Source of the DNA: Rubrolithibacter danxiaensis | GTDB taxonomy: Bacteria; Bacteroidota; Bacteroidia; Sphingobacteriales; Sphingobacteriaceae | DNA length: 64,000 bases | Direction: 5' to 3' | Assembly (NCBI RefSeq): GCF_047272945.1 | Contig: NZ_JBKOPS010000002.1 | Span: forward strand, 372,001 to 436,000 | Shown here: positions 8,784 through 18,900 of the stretch, piece after piece | Position numbering within the stretch: position 1 is the first letter of the stretch | Layout of the letters: every line of letters begins with the position of its first letter | The notes under the pieces: model-generated | What the model was told of the DNA's origin: nothing | Databases searched by the model: none | The model's input: the letters and a program-made list of their open reading frames with translations, nothing else | Made by a program: the position numbers and the translations under genes

Positions 8784-9785
8784 TTATAAAATTTCAGCTT
8801 CTTTTAACAGTTCTTTTAAATAAAGAAGATCTTTTTTTACTGCTGTAACAAACTCTTTAGTCGAAATACTGATCTTTTTTGCACCTTCTTCTGCTCCGCC
8901 AAGCGGGTACTCATAATGCAGGCTCATAGGGCCTGAAATGTTATATTGTTTAATAAGGCTGAAGTATTTTTTAAAATCTACCATACCTTCTCCCAAGGGG
9001 ACACTTTTCGCCTGCCATTGATTGTTGTTGTTTTTCTCCCAGCGAAAGTCCTTAATATCCAGCGTTCTGATATTGTTCTTAAGAATGTTTAAACCCAGGG
9101 GCCATGAATTGGCGCCTTCAACAGTAGCATGCCTGATATCGTACTGACAGGAAATCAAATCAGGATGAAAATCTTTTATAGCTAACCACAAATCCCACAC
9201 AGGCGAACCGAAATTAGCACCGGCATGGTTCTGATACACTCCGCAGGTTCCGTGTTTTTTATTTAATTCAGACAATCCTGAAAACTGCTCTTTAATCATA
9301 GCCAGATTATCCTGAATTGTCGTATCATTTTTATATTCAAACCAGCCTGTACGGTAATATTTAATGTGTTTAGCCGCTGCGGCTTTTAATATTTCTTCTG
9401 TAAAAGGCTCCTTCGCATTTTGTATGTCTGTACTCAGCATAAACACATCAACTCCTGCTTTTCTAACAGTTTCAACCGCTGCTGGTAAATCTTCAACTGC
9501 CTTTTCAGGTAACACATGACCGCCCTTTCGTACAGTAAGGTCTATGCCATCAAAACCTATTTCGGTTACCAGTTCAGCCATATCTTTGTAGTTTAACCAC
9601 TGAAGGTGTTTTGAAAAGATACAGATCTTTGGTTTTTCTGCATTGGATGATGACAAAGGTAAAAGTGTATTATTCAGTTCTGTAGCACCTGTTTCTTCCG
9701 CGATAAAATTCATAGCTACCGAAAGATTAGCGGCAACTAAAAGAGACGATTTGATAAAGTTTTTGCGGGATAGCTTTTCGTTCAT
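8784..9785 (-). CDS. Tat-type sugar phosphate isomerase/epimerase-like protein
   Basis: 333 residues. A Tat-like leader (LSRKNFIKSSLLVAANLSVA, residues 5-24) precedes a xylose-isomerase-like TIM barrel, from about KPICIFSKHLQWL-type strand 1 at residue 52 onward. Acidic and His ligands typical of the metal site are present along the strands (E after YRTGWF, H in YQNHAG, D in CQYDIRHA, E in SLHYEYP). Such exported members are common in Bacteroidota and probably act on periplasmic sugars or inositols; the substrate is unknown. Confidence 0.8.
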   Translation of the reverse strand: MNEKLSRKNFIKSSLLVAANLSVAMNFIAEETGATELNNTLLPLSSSNAEKPKICIFSKHLQWLNYKDMAELVTEIGFDGIDLTVRKGGHVLPEKAVEDLPAAVETVRKAGVDVFMLSTDIQNAKEPFTEEILKAAAAKHIKYYRTGWFEYKNDTTIQDNLAMIKEQFSGLSELNKKHGTCGVYQNHAGANFGSPVWDLWLAIKDFHPDLISCQYDIRHATVEGANSWPLGLNILKNNIRTLDIKDFRWEKNNNNQWQAKSVPLGEGMVDFKKYFSLIKQYNISGPMSLHYEYPLGGAEEGAKKISISTKEFVTAVKKDLLYLKELLKEAEIL

Positions 9786-9873
9786 TGTATGAAGATAGGG
9801 ACTTATAACGGGAGTTTTAAATTCCTGACATACAATTCAACATAACATTCCGGTATAAAACAAATTTAACTAT

Positions 9874-10170
9874 TTATTTTTTCACCGGTTTACATTCTCT
9901 TAGCATGGATAGCTGATCCCGCTGGTGATTATCTAAAGGAATCTTAAGGCATTTGCTGCCATCTTTTTCCTCTATCTGAAGCAGTATTTCGTGATTTCCG
10001 ACTTGAACAAAAAACTCCGCTTCTTTTTCCTCAATTATACGCACCGCTTCGTCTTTTGATATAATATAACTTTTACCGTCGTAGTCCTGGTACCCAAAGG
10101 CAGTAATATCACTGTAAGTACCGTTAGCAGGCTTGTTTATACAAATGATTTCATATTGTGGTATTTCCAT
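9874..10170 (-). CDS. DUF3892-like protein
   Basis: A 98-residue cytosolic-looking protein resembling DUF3892: N-terminal YEIICINKP strand, a central SYIISKDEAVRIIEEKEAEFFV segment, and a terminal KCLKIPLDN...DQLSML motif. The function of the family is unknown. It lies between the sugar isomerase-like gene and mgtE on the same strand, but the gaps (74-88 bases) do not require an operon. Confidence 0.65.
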   Translation of the reverse strand: MEIPQYEIICINKPANGTYSDITAFGYQDYDGKSYIISKDEAVRIIEEKEAEFFVQVGNHEILLQIEEKDGSKCLKIPLDNHQRDQLSMLRECKPVKK

Positions 10171-10244
10171 AGGAGATAGGATTAGCTACTATAAATGTAA
10201 GCTAATTTTAAGTAAACAGTTTGATTTTTCTTGAAATCTTCTGT

Positions 10245-11615
10245 TTAAAGTAAGATTCCCTGCATTAAAACCAAGGCTATGGAAAAGTAAATAACAAGGC
10301 CTGTTACATCAACTAATGTTGCTACAAAAGGTGCTGAAGATGTAGCAGGGTCTGCTCCCAGCTTTTTTAACAGTAATGGCAGCATAGAACCGGCAAGGGA
10401 TCCCCATAGAACAACACCTATCAGCGCTAACCCAACTGTAAGTGCAATCAGCAGCCAGTGCTCACCGTAAATATCTGTAAAAAACGTCCAGGCGTAAATG
10501 CGTAAAAAACCGATAATTCCCAGGGCGAGTCCCAGTAAAAGTCCGGAAAGTATTTCCCTGCGCATTACCCGCCACCAGTCAGATAAAGTTACTTCGCCCA
10601 ATGCCATTGCCCTGATAATTAAGGTAGATGCCTGAGAACCGCTGTTGCCGCCGCTCGAAATAATTAACGGAACAAACAGTGCCAGAACCACGGCTTTTGC
10701 AATCTGATCTTCAAAAAAGCCCATTGCCGTAGCGGTAAGCATTTCACTTAAGAATAAAATTACCAGCCAGCCGATCCGTTTTCTTACCAGCTGTATTAAT
10801 GGAATATCAAGGTACGGTTCGTTTAATGCTTCGGTTCCGCCAATTTTCTGAATATCTTCTGTATATTCTTCGTTTGCTATCCATAAAATATCATCGATGG
10901 TAACAATACCTAAAAGAATATTTTCATTGTCAATAACCGGGAGCGCTACCCTGTTGTTCATCCGGAACGTATTAATAGCTTCTTCCTGCGTTTCATCTAC
11001 GGTAAGAGCTATTAAACGGTTGTCCATTAATTTACGCACAGGAGTTTCGGGTTTTACTAACAAAACCTGTCTTATCCTGATATCATCTAAAAGCGCTCCT
11101 TTATCATCAATTACATAAATAACGTCAATCGTTTCTGAGTTCTTGCCGAATTTGCGTATATGCTCCAGAACCCTGCCTACATTCCAGTCTTCCTTTACGG
11201 CGATGTAATCGGGGGTCATTAATCTCCCTACGCTCTCCTCCGGATACCCTAAAAGGGAAAGCGCTTCTTTACGGTCTTCGGCAGGCAGCAGAATGATCAG
11301 GTTTTTTACAGTATCGCCGTGAAGTTCACTGAAAAGTGCGGTACGATCATCGGGAGGAAGCCCGTTTATTAAACCTGAGATACGTTTGCTTGATAATTTT
11401 TTTATTATCCGTTCCTGAGTAGGGAAGTTTAAGATTCTGAACACGTTCACTGCCCGGTTCATAGATAGCATTTCGATAATCTTTGGCCCGTAATCATCGA
11501 AATCTTCAATAAGCTGACCAACCTCCGAAATATTAAGGCTATCAAGAAATTTTCCAAGCTCCTGCTCCTTCCCGTTCTCAATAAGGGATTCGATTGTATT
11601 TATCAATTCTTCCAT
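10245..11615 (-). CDS. mgtE: magnesium transporter MgtE
   Basis: A 456-residue MgtE with the full architecture: an N-terminal superhelical MgtE_N domain (about 1-130), a CBS pair (about 130-255, e.g. GRLMTPDYIAV and LMDNRLIALTV), a connecting helix, and five transmembrane helices from about residue 280. The conserved pore/cytoplasmic motif GADPATSSAPFVATLVD is present near the C-terminus. It is a Mg2+ channel in the inner membrane, gated by Mg2+ binding to the cytosolic domains. It appears monocistronic, with no obvious Mg-sensing riboswitch in the 120-base leader. Confidence 0.93.
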   Translation of the reverse strand: MEELINTIESLIENGKEQELGKFLDSLNISEVGQLIEDFDDYGPKIIEMLSMNRAVNVFRILNFPTQERIIKKLSSKRISGLINGLPPDDRTALFSELHGDTVKNLIILLPAEDRKEALSLLGYPEESVGRLMTPDYIAVKEDWNVGRVLEHIRKFGKNSETIDVIYVIDDKGALLDDIRIRQVLLVKPETPVRKLMDNRLIALTVDETQEEAINTFRMNNRVALPVIDNENILLGIVTIDDILWIANEEYTEDIQKIGGTEALNEPYLDIPLIQLVRKRIGWLVILFLSEMLTATAMGFFEDQIAKAVVLALFVPLIISSGGNSGSQASTLIIRAMALGEVTLSDWWRVMRREILSGLLLGLALGIIGFLRIYAWTFFTDIYGEHWLLIALTVGLALIGVVLWGSLAGSMLPLLLKKLGADPATSSAPFVATLVDVTGLVIYFSIALVLMQGILL

Positions 11616-11745
11616 GCCTTCATTTCCGGCCGCTAAATTGAGGAATTTATTATAAAGATTTTACCCGGAGGAGGACTTTTAGCAGGTTACACCAATTAAA
11701 TTGCAAAGGTTAATCTATACAATATGGATTAAGCAAATGTGTTTC

Positions 11746-11753
11746 TATCTTTG
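11746..11753 (+). promoter_or_regulatory. putative -7 box of the 11760 lipoprotein gene
   Basis: TATCTTTG fits the Bacteroidota -7 consensus TAnnTTTG and ends 6 bases before the ATG. No clear -33 TTTG lies at the usual distance, so this is tentative. Confidence 0.3.
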
Positions 11754-11759
11754 AAGCTG

Positions 11760-12158
11760 ATGAAAAGAAGCATTTATTTTTTTATTCTTTTGGCCGTATT
11801 CTGGATCAATTCCTGCAGTTCGGGAATAAATACAGGTGATTTATACGGAGAATGGAAGTATTTAAAAGTGGAAGAGCTTCATGATCCTTCTCAAAACCTT
11901 TCAGCGCAGGAAGTAGCGGAGCAATCGCCTTCCATCCGGTTTTCTGAAGATGGAAAGCTGGTAATTATGTGGGGAGGAAAAATCCTTTCTCACGGAAAAT
12001 TTAAAATGGAAGGAAATATTATCCGTTATACAGAAGATTTACCTGGCGGTACTACTCGCCCAATACCCTTTCTTATTAAAGAAATCAATTCGAAGAAACT
12101 GGTCTTTGAAACAATGGCACAGGAATCTACCCGGATTACAGCAGAAAAAATAGACTAA
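11760..12158 (+). CDS. lipocalin-like lipoprotein
   Basis: 132 residues from the ATG at 11760. A hydrophobic leader ends at a Cys in WINSCSS, consistent with a Bacteroidota lipoprotein. The mature region reads as a small beta-barrel of the lipocalin-like type (GEWKYLKVEEL, RFSEDGKLVIMW, HGKFKMEGNIIRYTE, KKLVFET). Ligand and role are unknown. Confidence 0.65.
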   Translation: MKRSIYFFILLAVFWINSCSSGINTGDLYGEWKYLKVEELHDPSQNLSAQEVAEQSPSIRFSEDGKLVIMWGGKILSHGKFKMEGNIIRYTEDLPGGTTRPIPFLIKEINSKKLVFETMAQESTRITAEKID

Positions 12159-12457
12159 GTCCTTTAAATCCTCTTTCTTATAGCTTCTTTCGAAAAAGAG
12201 AAAAAATATTTCAAATTTCATCTTGTTTTCATCTTAGCGAGTGTTATTTGAATAAAATCAATTGAATTTTTGATTGGAAAAGGATGTACGAAGGACAGCG
12301 CAGCTTTGCTAAAGTAAAGCTGCCTTTCCAGATTGCAATTTCGCCCGACCAATGCGCTGCTTAAGGTTTTAGTGTATTGTAAGGCTTCTACATATATACT
12401 TCTTCACTACAGAAAGTTTGCCTCTTATCAGGCAAACTTTCCTTAATTTTACAACTC
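12159..12457. other. 299-base intergenic region with two hairpins
   Basis: I see no gene here. It contains an 8-bp inverted repeat near 12300-12323 (GCAGCTTT/AAAGCTGC) and a stronger 12-bp hairpin at 12412-12441 just before the next operon. The promoter of the repeat-protein operon is presumably in this region, but I could not place it. Confidence 0.5.
12412..12441 (+). terminator. 12-bp hairpin upstream of the repeat-protein operon
   Basis: Perfect 12-bp arms (GAAAGTTTGCCT/AGGCAAACTTTC) with a 6-base loop are followed by CTTAATTTT and, 17 bases on, the ATG of the next gene. It could terminate upstream transcription or act as a leader hairpin for the operon. Confidence 0.6.
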
Positions 12458-13018
12458 ATGACTCATTCTGCTTTGTTCCGTGGCCTGTTTCTGCTAATAT
12501 GTTTACAAGTTTTCCCTGTATTGCTTTTTGCCAAACATTCTTTAAGTATTGCAGGTAATTATGGGGAGAATGAATTTGTTTTGAAGATAGGGCCGGGGCC
12601 TGCACAGAAAATGCCTAAAAAGCGTTTTAAGCAGCAGTTGCCCAAAAAACGCGGTATCCGGCAGATACATAAAAAGAAAATCAATCAGGCGGCACCTAAA
12701 AAAAAGGTTATTCAACAAGTGCCTAAGAAGAAGGTAACTCAGCAGGTACCAAAGAAGAAAGTTAGCCAGTCTGTACCAAGAAAGAAAGTTAGTCAGCCTG
12801 CAGTAAAAAAGACAGGTAATCAGTTAGCGCCGAAGAAAACGACAGTACAAAAAAAGCCTGTAAGGCAGGTGCCGAAAAAAAAACCTGAAATAAAAGAAGT
12901 GCCTAAATCGAGGAGGCAGCTAAAACCTCGTACAATAAGCGGTGGGACAAAAGGTAAAACGATTAAAGGGGCAAAACCTAAAACAAAGCAATTCAGGTCA
13001 GTAAAAATGCGATTCTAA
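12458..13018 (+). CDS. secreted polybasic 9-residue-repeat protein
   Basis: A 186-residue protein with a likely signal peptide (about 1-25, ending LLFA) and an extremely lysine-rich mature region. Residues 53-124 are eight exact-length 9-residue units of the form PKKKVxQxV (for example residues 80-88, 89-97 and 98-106), followed by looser Lys/Pro/Gln-rich sequence. It contains almost no acidic residues, so it should be strongly cationic and extended. I do not recognise a family. It is the first gene of a tight operon with a barrel protein and a two-component system (next start 13 bases after the stop). Binding of a polyanion such as LPS, DNA or capsule is inference only. Confidence 0.7.
   Translation: MTHSALFRGLFLLICLQVFPVLLFAKHSLSIAGNYGENEFVLKIGPGPAQKMPKKRFKQQLPKKRGIRQIHKKKINQAAPKKKVIQQVPKKKVTQQVPKKKVSQSVPRKKVSQPAVKKTGNQLAPKKTTVQKKPVRQVPKKKPEIKEVPKSRRQLKPRTISGGTKGKTIKGAKPKTKQFRSVKMRF
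12614..12829 (+). repeat. eight in-frame 27-bp tandem repeats
   Basis: The eight 9-residue units are encoded by eight consecutive 27-base units. They are diverged at the DNA level but constant in length, pointing to tandem duplication with selection on charge and spacing. Confidence 0.75.
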
Positions 13019-13031
13019 TTAATAATCAGGG

Positions 13032-13838
13032 ATGAACTACATCTTTTTAAGTTTTTTATCTGTTTTATCCTTAAAAAGTATTGCCGCAATAGATACGTTA
13101 AAAACCCAAAAACCTCCTGTTACTGTAATTTTTGCCGCTCAGTTCAGTAATAATGCAAATTATTACGGGCAAACAACAGATGAAAAACTTCCTTATATTT
13201 TAACAAATGCTTCCGTAACATTTCCCAACGGCGTGTGGCTTTCCGGCGGCGCTTATAAGCTTTTAAATGCAGGTGGCGGATCATCGGTAAGTATTTTAGG
13301 TATTGGTTATGATTTTGCCCTGGCCAAGTCTTTAAACGGAAGCGTGAGTTATTCGTATTCCTTTTATCCTCCAAGTTCGCCTTTACTTCAGGCAGGTAAT
13401 GATAACATGGCGAGTGCCTCTCTAGAATATGAGTTGAAATGGTTTAATACCATGCTAAACGCTGATTATGCCTATGGGGAAGAAAAAGACTTGTTTTTAA
13501 CATTTACTAACTCGAAATTTATTGATCTGGGGAGTTTACTTACTAAAAAGGATTATATCTCGTTAGAGCCCGCTATTGAATTAGTAGGAGGTACACAGCA
13601 TTTCTACAGAACCTATACAACGAAAAGGAAGGGAAAATCTAAAAAGAGTAAAACTACTACAGTTGCTACGCAAAGCTTTGAATTCATATCTTATAATTTG
13701 AAATTGCCCGTAGCGTATAATCGGGATCATTACAGTATAGAAGTTGGCAATCAGGTATCATTTCTGGGAAAGAAAGTAGCAAGCTATTCAAACAAACCCC
13801 GCTATTTTCTTAACCTCAGTTTTTATTATTTATTTTAA
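13032..13838 (+). CDS. predicted outer-membrane beta-barrel protein, unknown function
   Basis: 268 residues with a Sec signal peptide (first ~18 residues). The mature part is made of alternating hydrophobic/aromatic strands separated by short turns and ends in a terminal aromatic strand (FLNLSFYYLF), typical of outer-membrane barrels. A Lys/Arg/Ser/Thr-rich loop lies near residues 197-213 (KRKGKSKKSKTTT). No family is recognised. It sits between the polybasic repeat gene and a two-component system, 3 bases before the regulator start, so co-expression is very likely. Confidence 0.65.
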   Translation: MNYIFLSFLSVLSLKSIAAIDTLKTQKPPVTVIFAAQFSNNANYYGQTTDEKLPYILTNASVTFPNGVWLSGGAYKLLNAGGGSSVSILGIGYDFALAKSLNGSVSYSYSFYPPSSPLLQAGNDNMASASLEYELKWFNTMLNADYAYGEEKDLFLTFTNSKFIDLGSLLTKKDYISLEPAIELVGGTQHFYRTYTTKRKGKSKKSKTTTVATQSFEFISYNLKLPVAYNRDHYSIEVGNQVSFLGKKVASYSNKPRYFLNLSFYYLF

Positions 13839-13841
13839 GCA

Positions 13842-14522
13842 TTGAAAGTACTGATAGTTGAAGACGAAAAAACACTGGCGTACGAAATAGAAGCATTTTT
13901 GAAGAAAGCTTTTTATATCTGCGATCTGGCTCATACAGCCAAGCAGGGAGTGGATAAAGTTGAAGATAATTTTTATGATTTTATCCTCATAGATCTTGGC
14001 TTGCCTGATGACGATGGGTTGAATGTGTTGCAGCAGGCAAAAAAGTACAATCCAAATGCTGCTTATATAATTCTAACTGCACGTGGAAATATTGAAGATC
14101 GCATAAAAGGATTGGACCTTGGAGCTGATGACTATTTACCAAAACCCTTTTCATTGCTTGAACTGCAATCTCGCATGCACGCCATTTCCCGTCGCAAATT
14201 CGGCCTTCAGCAGCATATCATCCCGATAGGCGAGTTTAATATTGACCTTCAGAAAAGAATAGCAGAACATGGTGGTATAGAAATAGAGCTTTCCCGAAAG
14301 GAATTCGACCTGTTAAGCTATTTGTTGTTGCATAAAAACCGACCGTTGACACGTTCTCAGCTAAGTGAACATATTTGGGGGAATTTTGCCGATGATGATA
14401 ACGACTCTAACTATATTGATGCGCATATAAAAAATATCCGTAAAAAGTTAGGTACATACGGACCCACAGAATGGTTAGAAACCGTACGCGGAGTAGGCTA
14501 TAAAATAAAAAAACAGGATTGA
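13842..14522 (+). CDS. OmpR/PhoB-family response regulator
   Basis: 226 residues: a receiver domain with acidic pocket (EDE, 7-9), phosphoacceptor D51 (ILIDLGLP) and K101 (YLPKPF), then a winged-helix OmpR-type DNA-binding domain from about 125 (ELSRKEFDLLSYLL, TVRGVGYKI). It starts with TTG at 13842, three bases after the preceding stop; no in-frame ATG gives the conserved opening MKVLIVEDE. Its stop overlaps the start of the kinase gene in the tetramer TTGA, so the two are translationally coupled. Confidence 0.92.
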   Translation: MKVLIVEDEKTLAYEIEAFLKKAFYICDLAHTAKQGVDKVEDNFYDFILIDLGLPDDDGLNVLQQAKKYNPNAAYIILTARGNIEDRIKGLDLGADDYLPKPFSLLELQSRMHAISRRKFGLQQHIIPIGEFNIDLQKRIAEHGGIEIELSRKEFDLLSYLLLHKNRPLTRSQLSEHIWGNFADDDNDSNYIDAHIKNIRKKLGTYGPTEWLETVRGVGYKIKKQD

Positions 14523-15868
14523 AGTTAGTTAATAAATTAACCTTTTTCATTACCATCTCTAAGCTGGCAATTGTATTGCTGTTCGTTCTTATATTGCCTG
14601 CCCTTGTTGAAAGAATTGCTTTTCAGTACACCAATTATTATTTGCGGCAACAGCAGCAGAAAGTAATGGATGTAGTTTCAAAAAATGGGGTGGATTTTTA
14701 TTTGCAAGGCGAAAAAAGCTACGGTAGTTATACGATGCTTAAGGAAGAGTACATAGCACTGGAGCCTGTGGAAACAACAATTCGGATTGACACGATAGAA
14801 ACTGCTCAGCGCATTGTGGAACAGGATACGCTAACTTACCGGATTTTAAGCCACTCCTTTAAGGCCGATAAGCAGAATTACCTGCTCGAAATTGGTAAAA
14901 CCACAGCAACCATCGATCAGTATAATCGCCCCTTGCAAAAAATTGCTTTATATGTATTGATCGGATTGGTTTTAATAACCCTTTTAATAGATATATTAGT
15001 TACCCGGCTTTTGGTAAAGCCGCTAGGGCTTATAATAAAAACCAAGCTTGTTAACCAGCGGTTTCCCTTTAATGAGGATGTTTCGCCAGTTAAAACATCT
15101 ACTATTGATTTTAAGTACCTCGATAATTCATTGATCCTGTTGATGGATCAGATAAACGAAGCTTTTGAAAAAGAACGGGAGTTTACAGCAAATGCTTCTC
15201 ATGAGTTGATGACTCCAATCAGTATCCTGCAAAGCAAAATTGAAAACCTGATGCTTCATGAAGAGGTAAATGAAACGGTCCAGCAGCGTTTAATTGAGAT
15301 GATGAAGTCGCTCAACCGGCTTAAAAAAATTGTAAACTCTCTTTTATTGATCTCGAGGATAGAAAACGAACAATTCGTAAAAAAAGATAGTATTGCTGTT
15401 TCCGCCCTTATCGAAGAAATTATCGAAGAAATCGGCCACCGACTGGAAGAAAAACAAATTAAAATAAGCATGGAGCTTCGGGCTGCAGCTACTATTATAA
15501 ATTGCAATAAAACGCTCCTGTTCCAACTTTTCTATAACTTAATTAACAATGCCATTAAATACAATAAAGCTGATGGCGAAATAAAAATCACAGATACATT
15601 TAATGTGAAAAATCAGTACGAAATAAAGATTGCCGATACAGGAATAGGCGTGCCTGAATCGCAGTTAAATTCTATTTTCGAACGATTTCGGAAAGCAAAT
15701 TTGTCTAAAAGCCCCGGTTACGGTTTAGGACTTGCTATTGTGAAAAGCATTGTAAATTATCATGATATTGATTTACAGGTTCAGTCGGAAGTAAATGTTG
15801 GAACGGTGTTTACAATTGTTTTTCCACCCGGAATGATCCTGCAAAAGGAAATTAAAGAATTGCATTAA
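14519..15868 (+). CDS. two-component sensor histidine kinase
   Basis: 449 residues: TM1 (about 9-30), a periplasmic sensor region of ~105 residues, TM2 (about 142-163), a linker, a HisKA dimerisation domain with phosphoacceptor H228 (FTANASHELMTP), and HATPase_c with N box NLINNAIKYN, G1 DTGIGVPES and G2 GYGLGLAIV. It starts with TTG at 14519, overlapping the regulator stop. It probably senses an envelope signal and controls the regulator; control of the upstream barrel and polybasic genes is inferred from operon structure. Confidence 0.92.
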   Translation: MKLVNKLTFFITISKLAIVLLFVLILPALVERIAFQYTNYYLRQQQQKVMDVVSKNGVDFYLQGEKSYGSYTMLKEEYIALEPVETTIRIDTIETAQRIVEQDTLTYRILSHSFKADKQNYLLEIGKTTATIDQYNRPLQKIALYVLIGLVLITLLIDILVTRLLVKPLGLIIKTKLVNQRFPFNEDVSPVKTSTIDFKYLDNSLILLMDQINEAFEKEREFTANASHELMTPISILQSKIENLMLHEEVNETVQQRLIEMMKSLNRLKKIVNSLLLISRIENEQFVKKDSIAVSALIEEIIEEIGHRLEEKQIKISMELRAAATIINCNKTLLFQLFYNLINNAIKYNKADGEIKITDTFNVKNQYEIKIADTGIGVPESQLNSIFERFRKANLSKSPGYGLGLAIVKSIVNYHDIDLQVQSEVNVGTVFTIVFPPGMILQKEIKELH

Positions 15869-15942
15869 ACTTCTTCTCTTATTCTTCAAAGAATAATGAT
15901 AGCTTTATCTAACTATTACATTATCAAGCTAAAATTATTCCG

Positions 15943-18900
15943 ATGAAAAGTTTTGCCTCTCTTAACAACCTGGTTGGAGTACTTTGTTTTCTTGCTGCAT
16001 TTGTAATTTATACAGCAACGCTGCAGCCTACTGTAAGCTTTTGGGATTGTGGCGAATTTATTGCTACTGCCTATAAAATTCAGGTCGGGCATCAGCCCGG
16101 CGCTCCCTTGTTTATGATGCTGGCAAAAATATTTTCCATGATTGCTGCCGAACCAACGCAAGTTGCTTTCTGGGTAAACATAAGTTCTGCCCTGGCAAGT
16201 GCGGCAACCATTATGTTCTTGTTCTGGACCATAACAGCCCTTGCACTCAAATTAATAAAAAAGGAAACAGAATTAAATTCCCATGATGTTTTTACAATAA
16301 TTGCGGCCGGAGCTGTCGGAGCGATGGCATTTGCAGTTTCTGATTCCTTTTGGTTCTCGGCGGTTGAGGCAGAAGTATATGCCTTATCTTCCTTATGTAC
16401 TGCAGTGGTTTTCTGGGCGATTTTAAAATGGGAATCCTCTCCACAAGAAAGCAATGCAGATAAATGGCTTGTTTTAATTTCTTATATCATCGGGTTATCA
16501 ATAGGGATCCATTTATTAAGCCTGCTGGCAGGTCCAGCTATTGTACTGATTTATTACTTTAGGCAAAATAAACAAGCAAGCGCCAAAGGAATATTTCTTG
16601 CTTTTTTGGCAGGATGTGCAATTTTGGCCTTTATACAATATGGAATTGTTCAATACCTGGTCCTTTTCGCCTCAAAATTAGAACTGTTTTTTGTTAATTC
16701 CCTGCACTTTGCTTTCGGAACGGGTGCTTTGGTATTTGTTATTCTGCTTATTTCCACCATCACTTTTGGAATAATCTATTCGAATAAAAAACAAAAAGCG
16801 GCGCTAAATCTGGGTCTGGTTTGCCTTACGTTTATTTTATTAGGTTATTCTTCCTACGCGATGATTTTGATCCGTGCAAATGCCAAAACAACCATCAATA
16901 TAAGTAATCCGGATAATGCCTTTTCGTTACTTGGTTACCTGGGGAGGGAGCAATACGGAGACAGGCCTTTATTGTACGGAAAATATTTCGACTCAGAATA
17001 CATCGGCAGTAAAAAAGACGGTAATTTGTATCGCAAAGGCGAAAACAAGTACGAGGTAAAAGGGGAAAAGTTAGTTCCGCAATATGACAGAAATTCTGTT
17101 TTCCCCCGTATTTATAGCGATGATGATAATCATATTGCTTTTTATCAAAACTGGTTAGGACTTTCTGCTAATGAAAAAGCAAGTTTCTACAATAATCTTC
17201 AGTTTTTTAGTTCGTATCAGCTAGGATTTATGTACTGGAGATATTTTATGTGGAACTTTTCCGGTAGGCAAAACGACGAACAGGGCTTCGGAAATGACAG
17301 GAACGGAAGCTGGATTACCGGTATTAAAGCTATTGATAATCTATATTCAGGAAATCAGGAACAATTGCCCGTATCGATAACCAAGAATGCCGGGCATAAT
17401 AAGTTCTATGCCTTGCCTTTTATTCTCGGATTAATAGGGCTCGTTTATCAGTTTAAAAGAAACCGGAAAGATGGACTTGTGGTAAGTCTGCTGTTCTTTT
17501 TTACAGGCATTGCAATTGTGTTGTATTTAAATCAGAACCCCATACAGGTTCGGGAACGTGATTACGCTTACGTAGGGTCATTTTATACGTTTGCCATCTG
17601 GATAGGGCTGGGAGTTTTAGGAATTAGAGACATTGTGCGGCGGTTTTCTCCCGCAGCCTTTAGTTCATCTTTCGCTTTTCTGGTTTGTTTTGCTGCAGCT
17701 CCGTTTATAATGATTTACCAGGGATGGGATGACCACAATCGCTCCGGGAACTATGTAGCCCACGACATGGCGGTAAATTACCTGCAATCCTGCGCTCCAA
17801 ACGCAATACTTTTTACCAATGCCGATAACGATACCTATCCTTTGTGGTATGCACAGGAAGTTGAAGGTGTTCGTCCGGATGTACGCATTGTCAATCTGCA
17901 GCTCTTATTCAATCCTTCTTATATCGATAAGTTAAAAGAAAAATTATACACCTCCGCCCCTTTGCCTGTAACAATGCCTGCAAACAAATATGTTGATGGG
18001 GTGAGGGATGTAATGCCTTATGTAGATTATGGATTAACTGATTCTGTTGAACTGAGTAAAATTCTTGAAGTACTTACCTCCGATAACGAGCAAGATATGG
18101 TTACAATGCAGGATGGTTCTAAATCTAATTTTCTTCCTACAAAGAAGTTTCATTTAACAGTTAATCCTGAACAGGTATTAAAAACCGGTACAGTTACCAA
18201 AGCACAATTATCTCAATTAAGTTCAAAAATAGAATGGAGTTACGGGAAAAATATAGTTACAAGGGCAGACCTTGCTATGATGGATATCATCGCTCATAAC
18301 AACTGGAAGCGCCCGGTATATTTTACAGTATCCCTGTCTAAGGATAGTTATTTCGGATTAGACCGCTATTTGTACCTGGAAGGTTACGCTTATCGTTTAT
18401 TGCCGTTAAAACGGGATGTGAAAGACGAGCGGGATAAATCTGAGCTTACCAATACAACTGCTTTGTATGCGAATGTGATGCAAAAGTTTAAACTCGATTC
18501 ATTTAATAAAGCAGCCAATCTTGATCCCGAATCGAGGAGAGTAGCTAAAATAACCTGGAATACGATGAATACCTTAACTGAGAATCTGATTTTTGAAGGT
18601 AAAACCACACTGGCCCGAGAGGTTATAGAAAAAGCCTTGTCTGATTTGCCCCTAAGAAATTACAGCATTGCAGATACTATTGATAAATACAGGGCTACGG
18701 TTAGCTTAAATCAGCTTGGAGAAACTTCCTGGACCTACTCGTTAGCAAAGAGTGCGGTGGATTTTCTGGCAAGCGAAGTTCGTTATTTGGCAAGCCTGAG
18801 TGAAGAGGAGCAGCAAAATAATAAGTTTACTATTCAGCAATCTATAGCAATTATGGAGGCTTTTAAGAAAGAAGCAAAAGACCATAATCAGAATGACATT

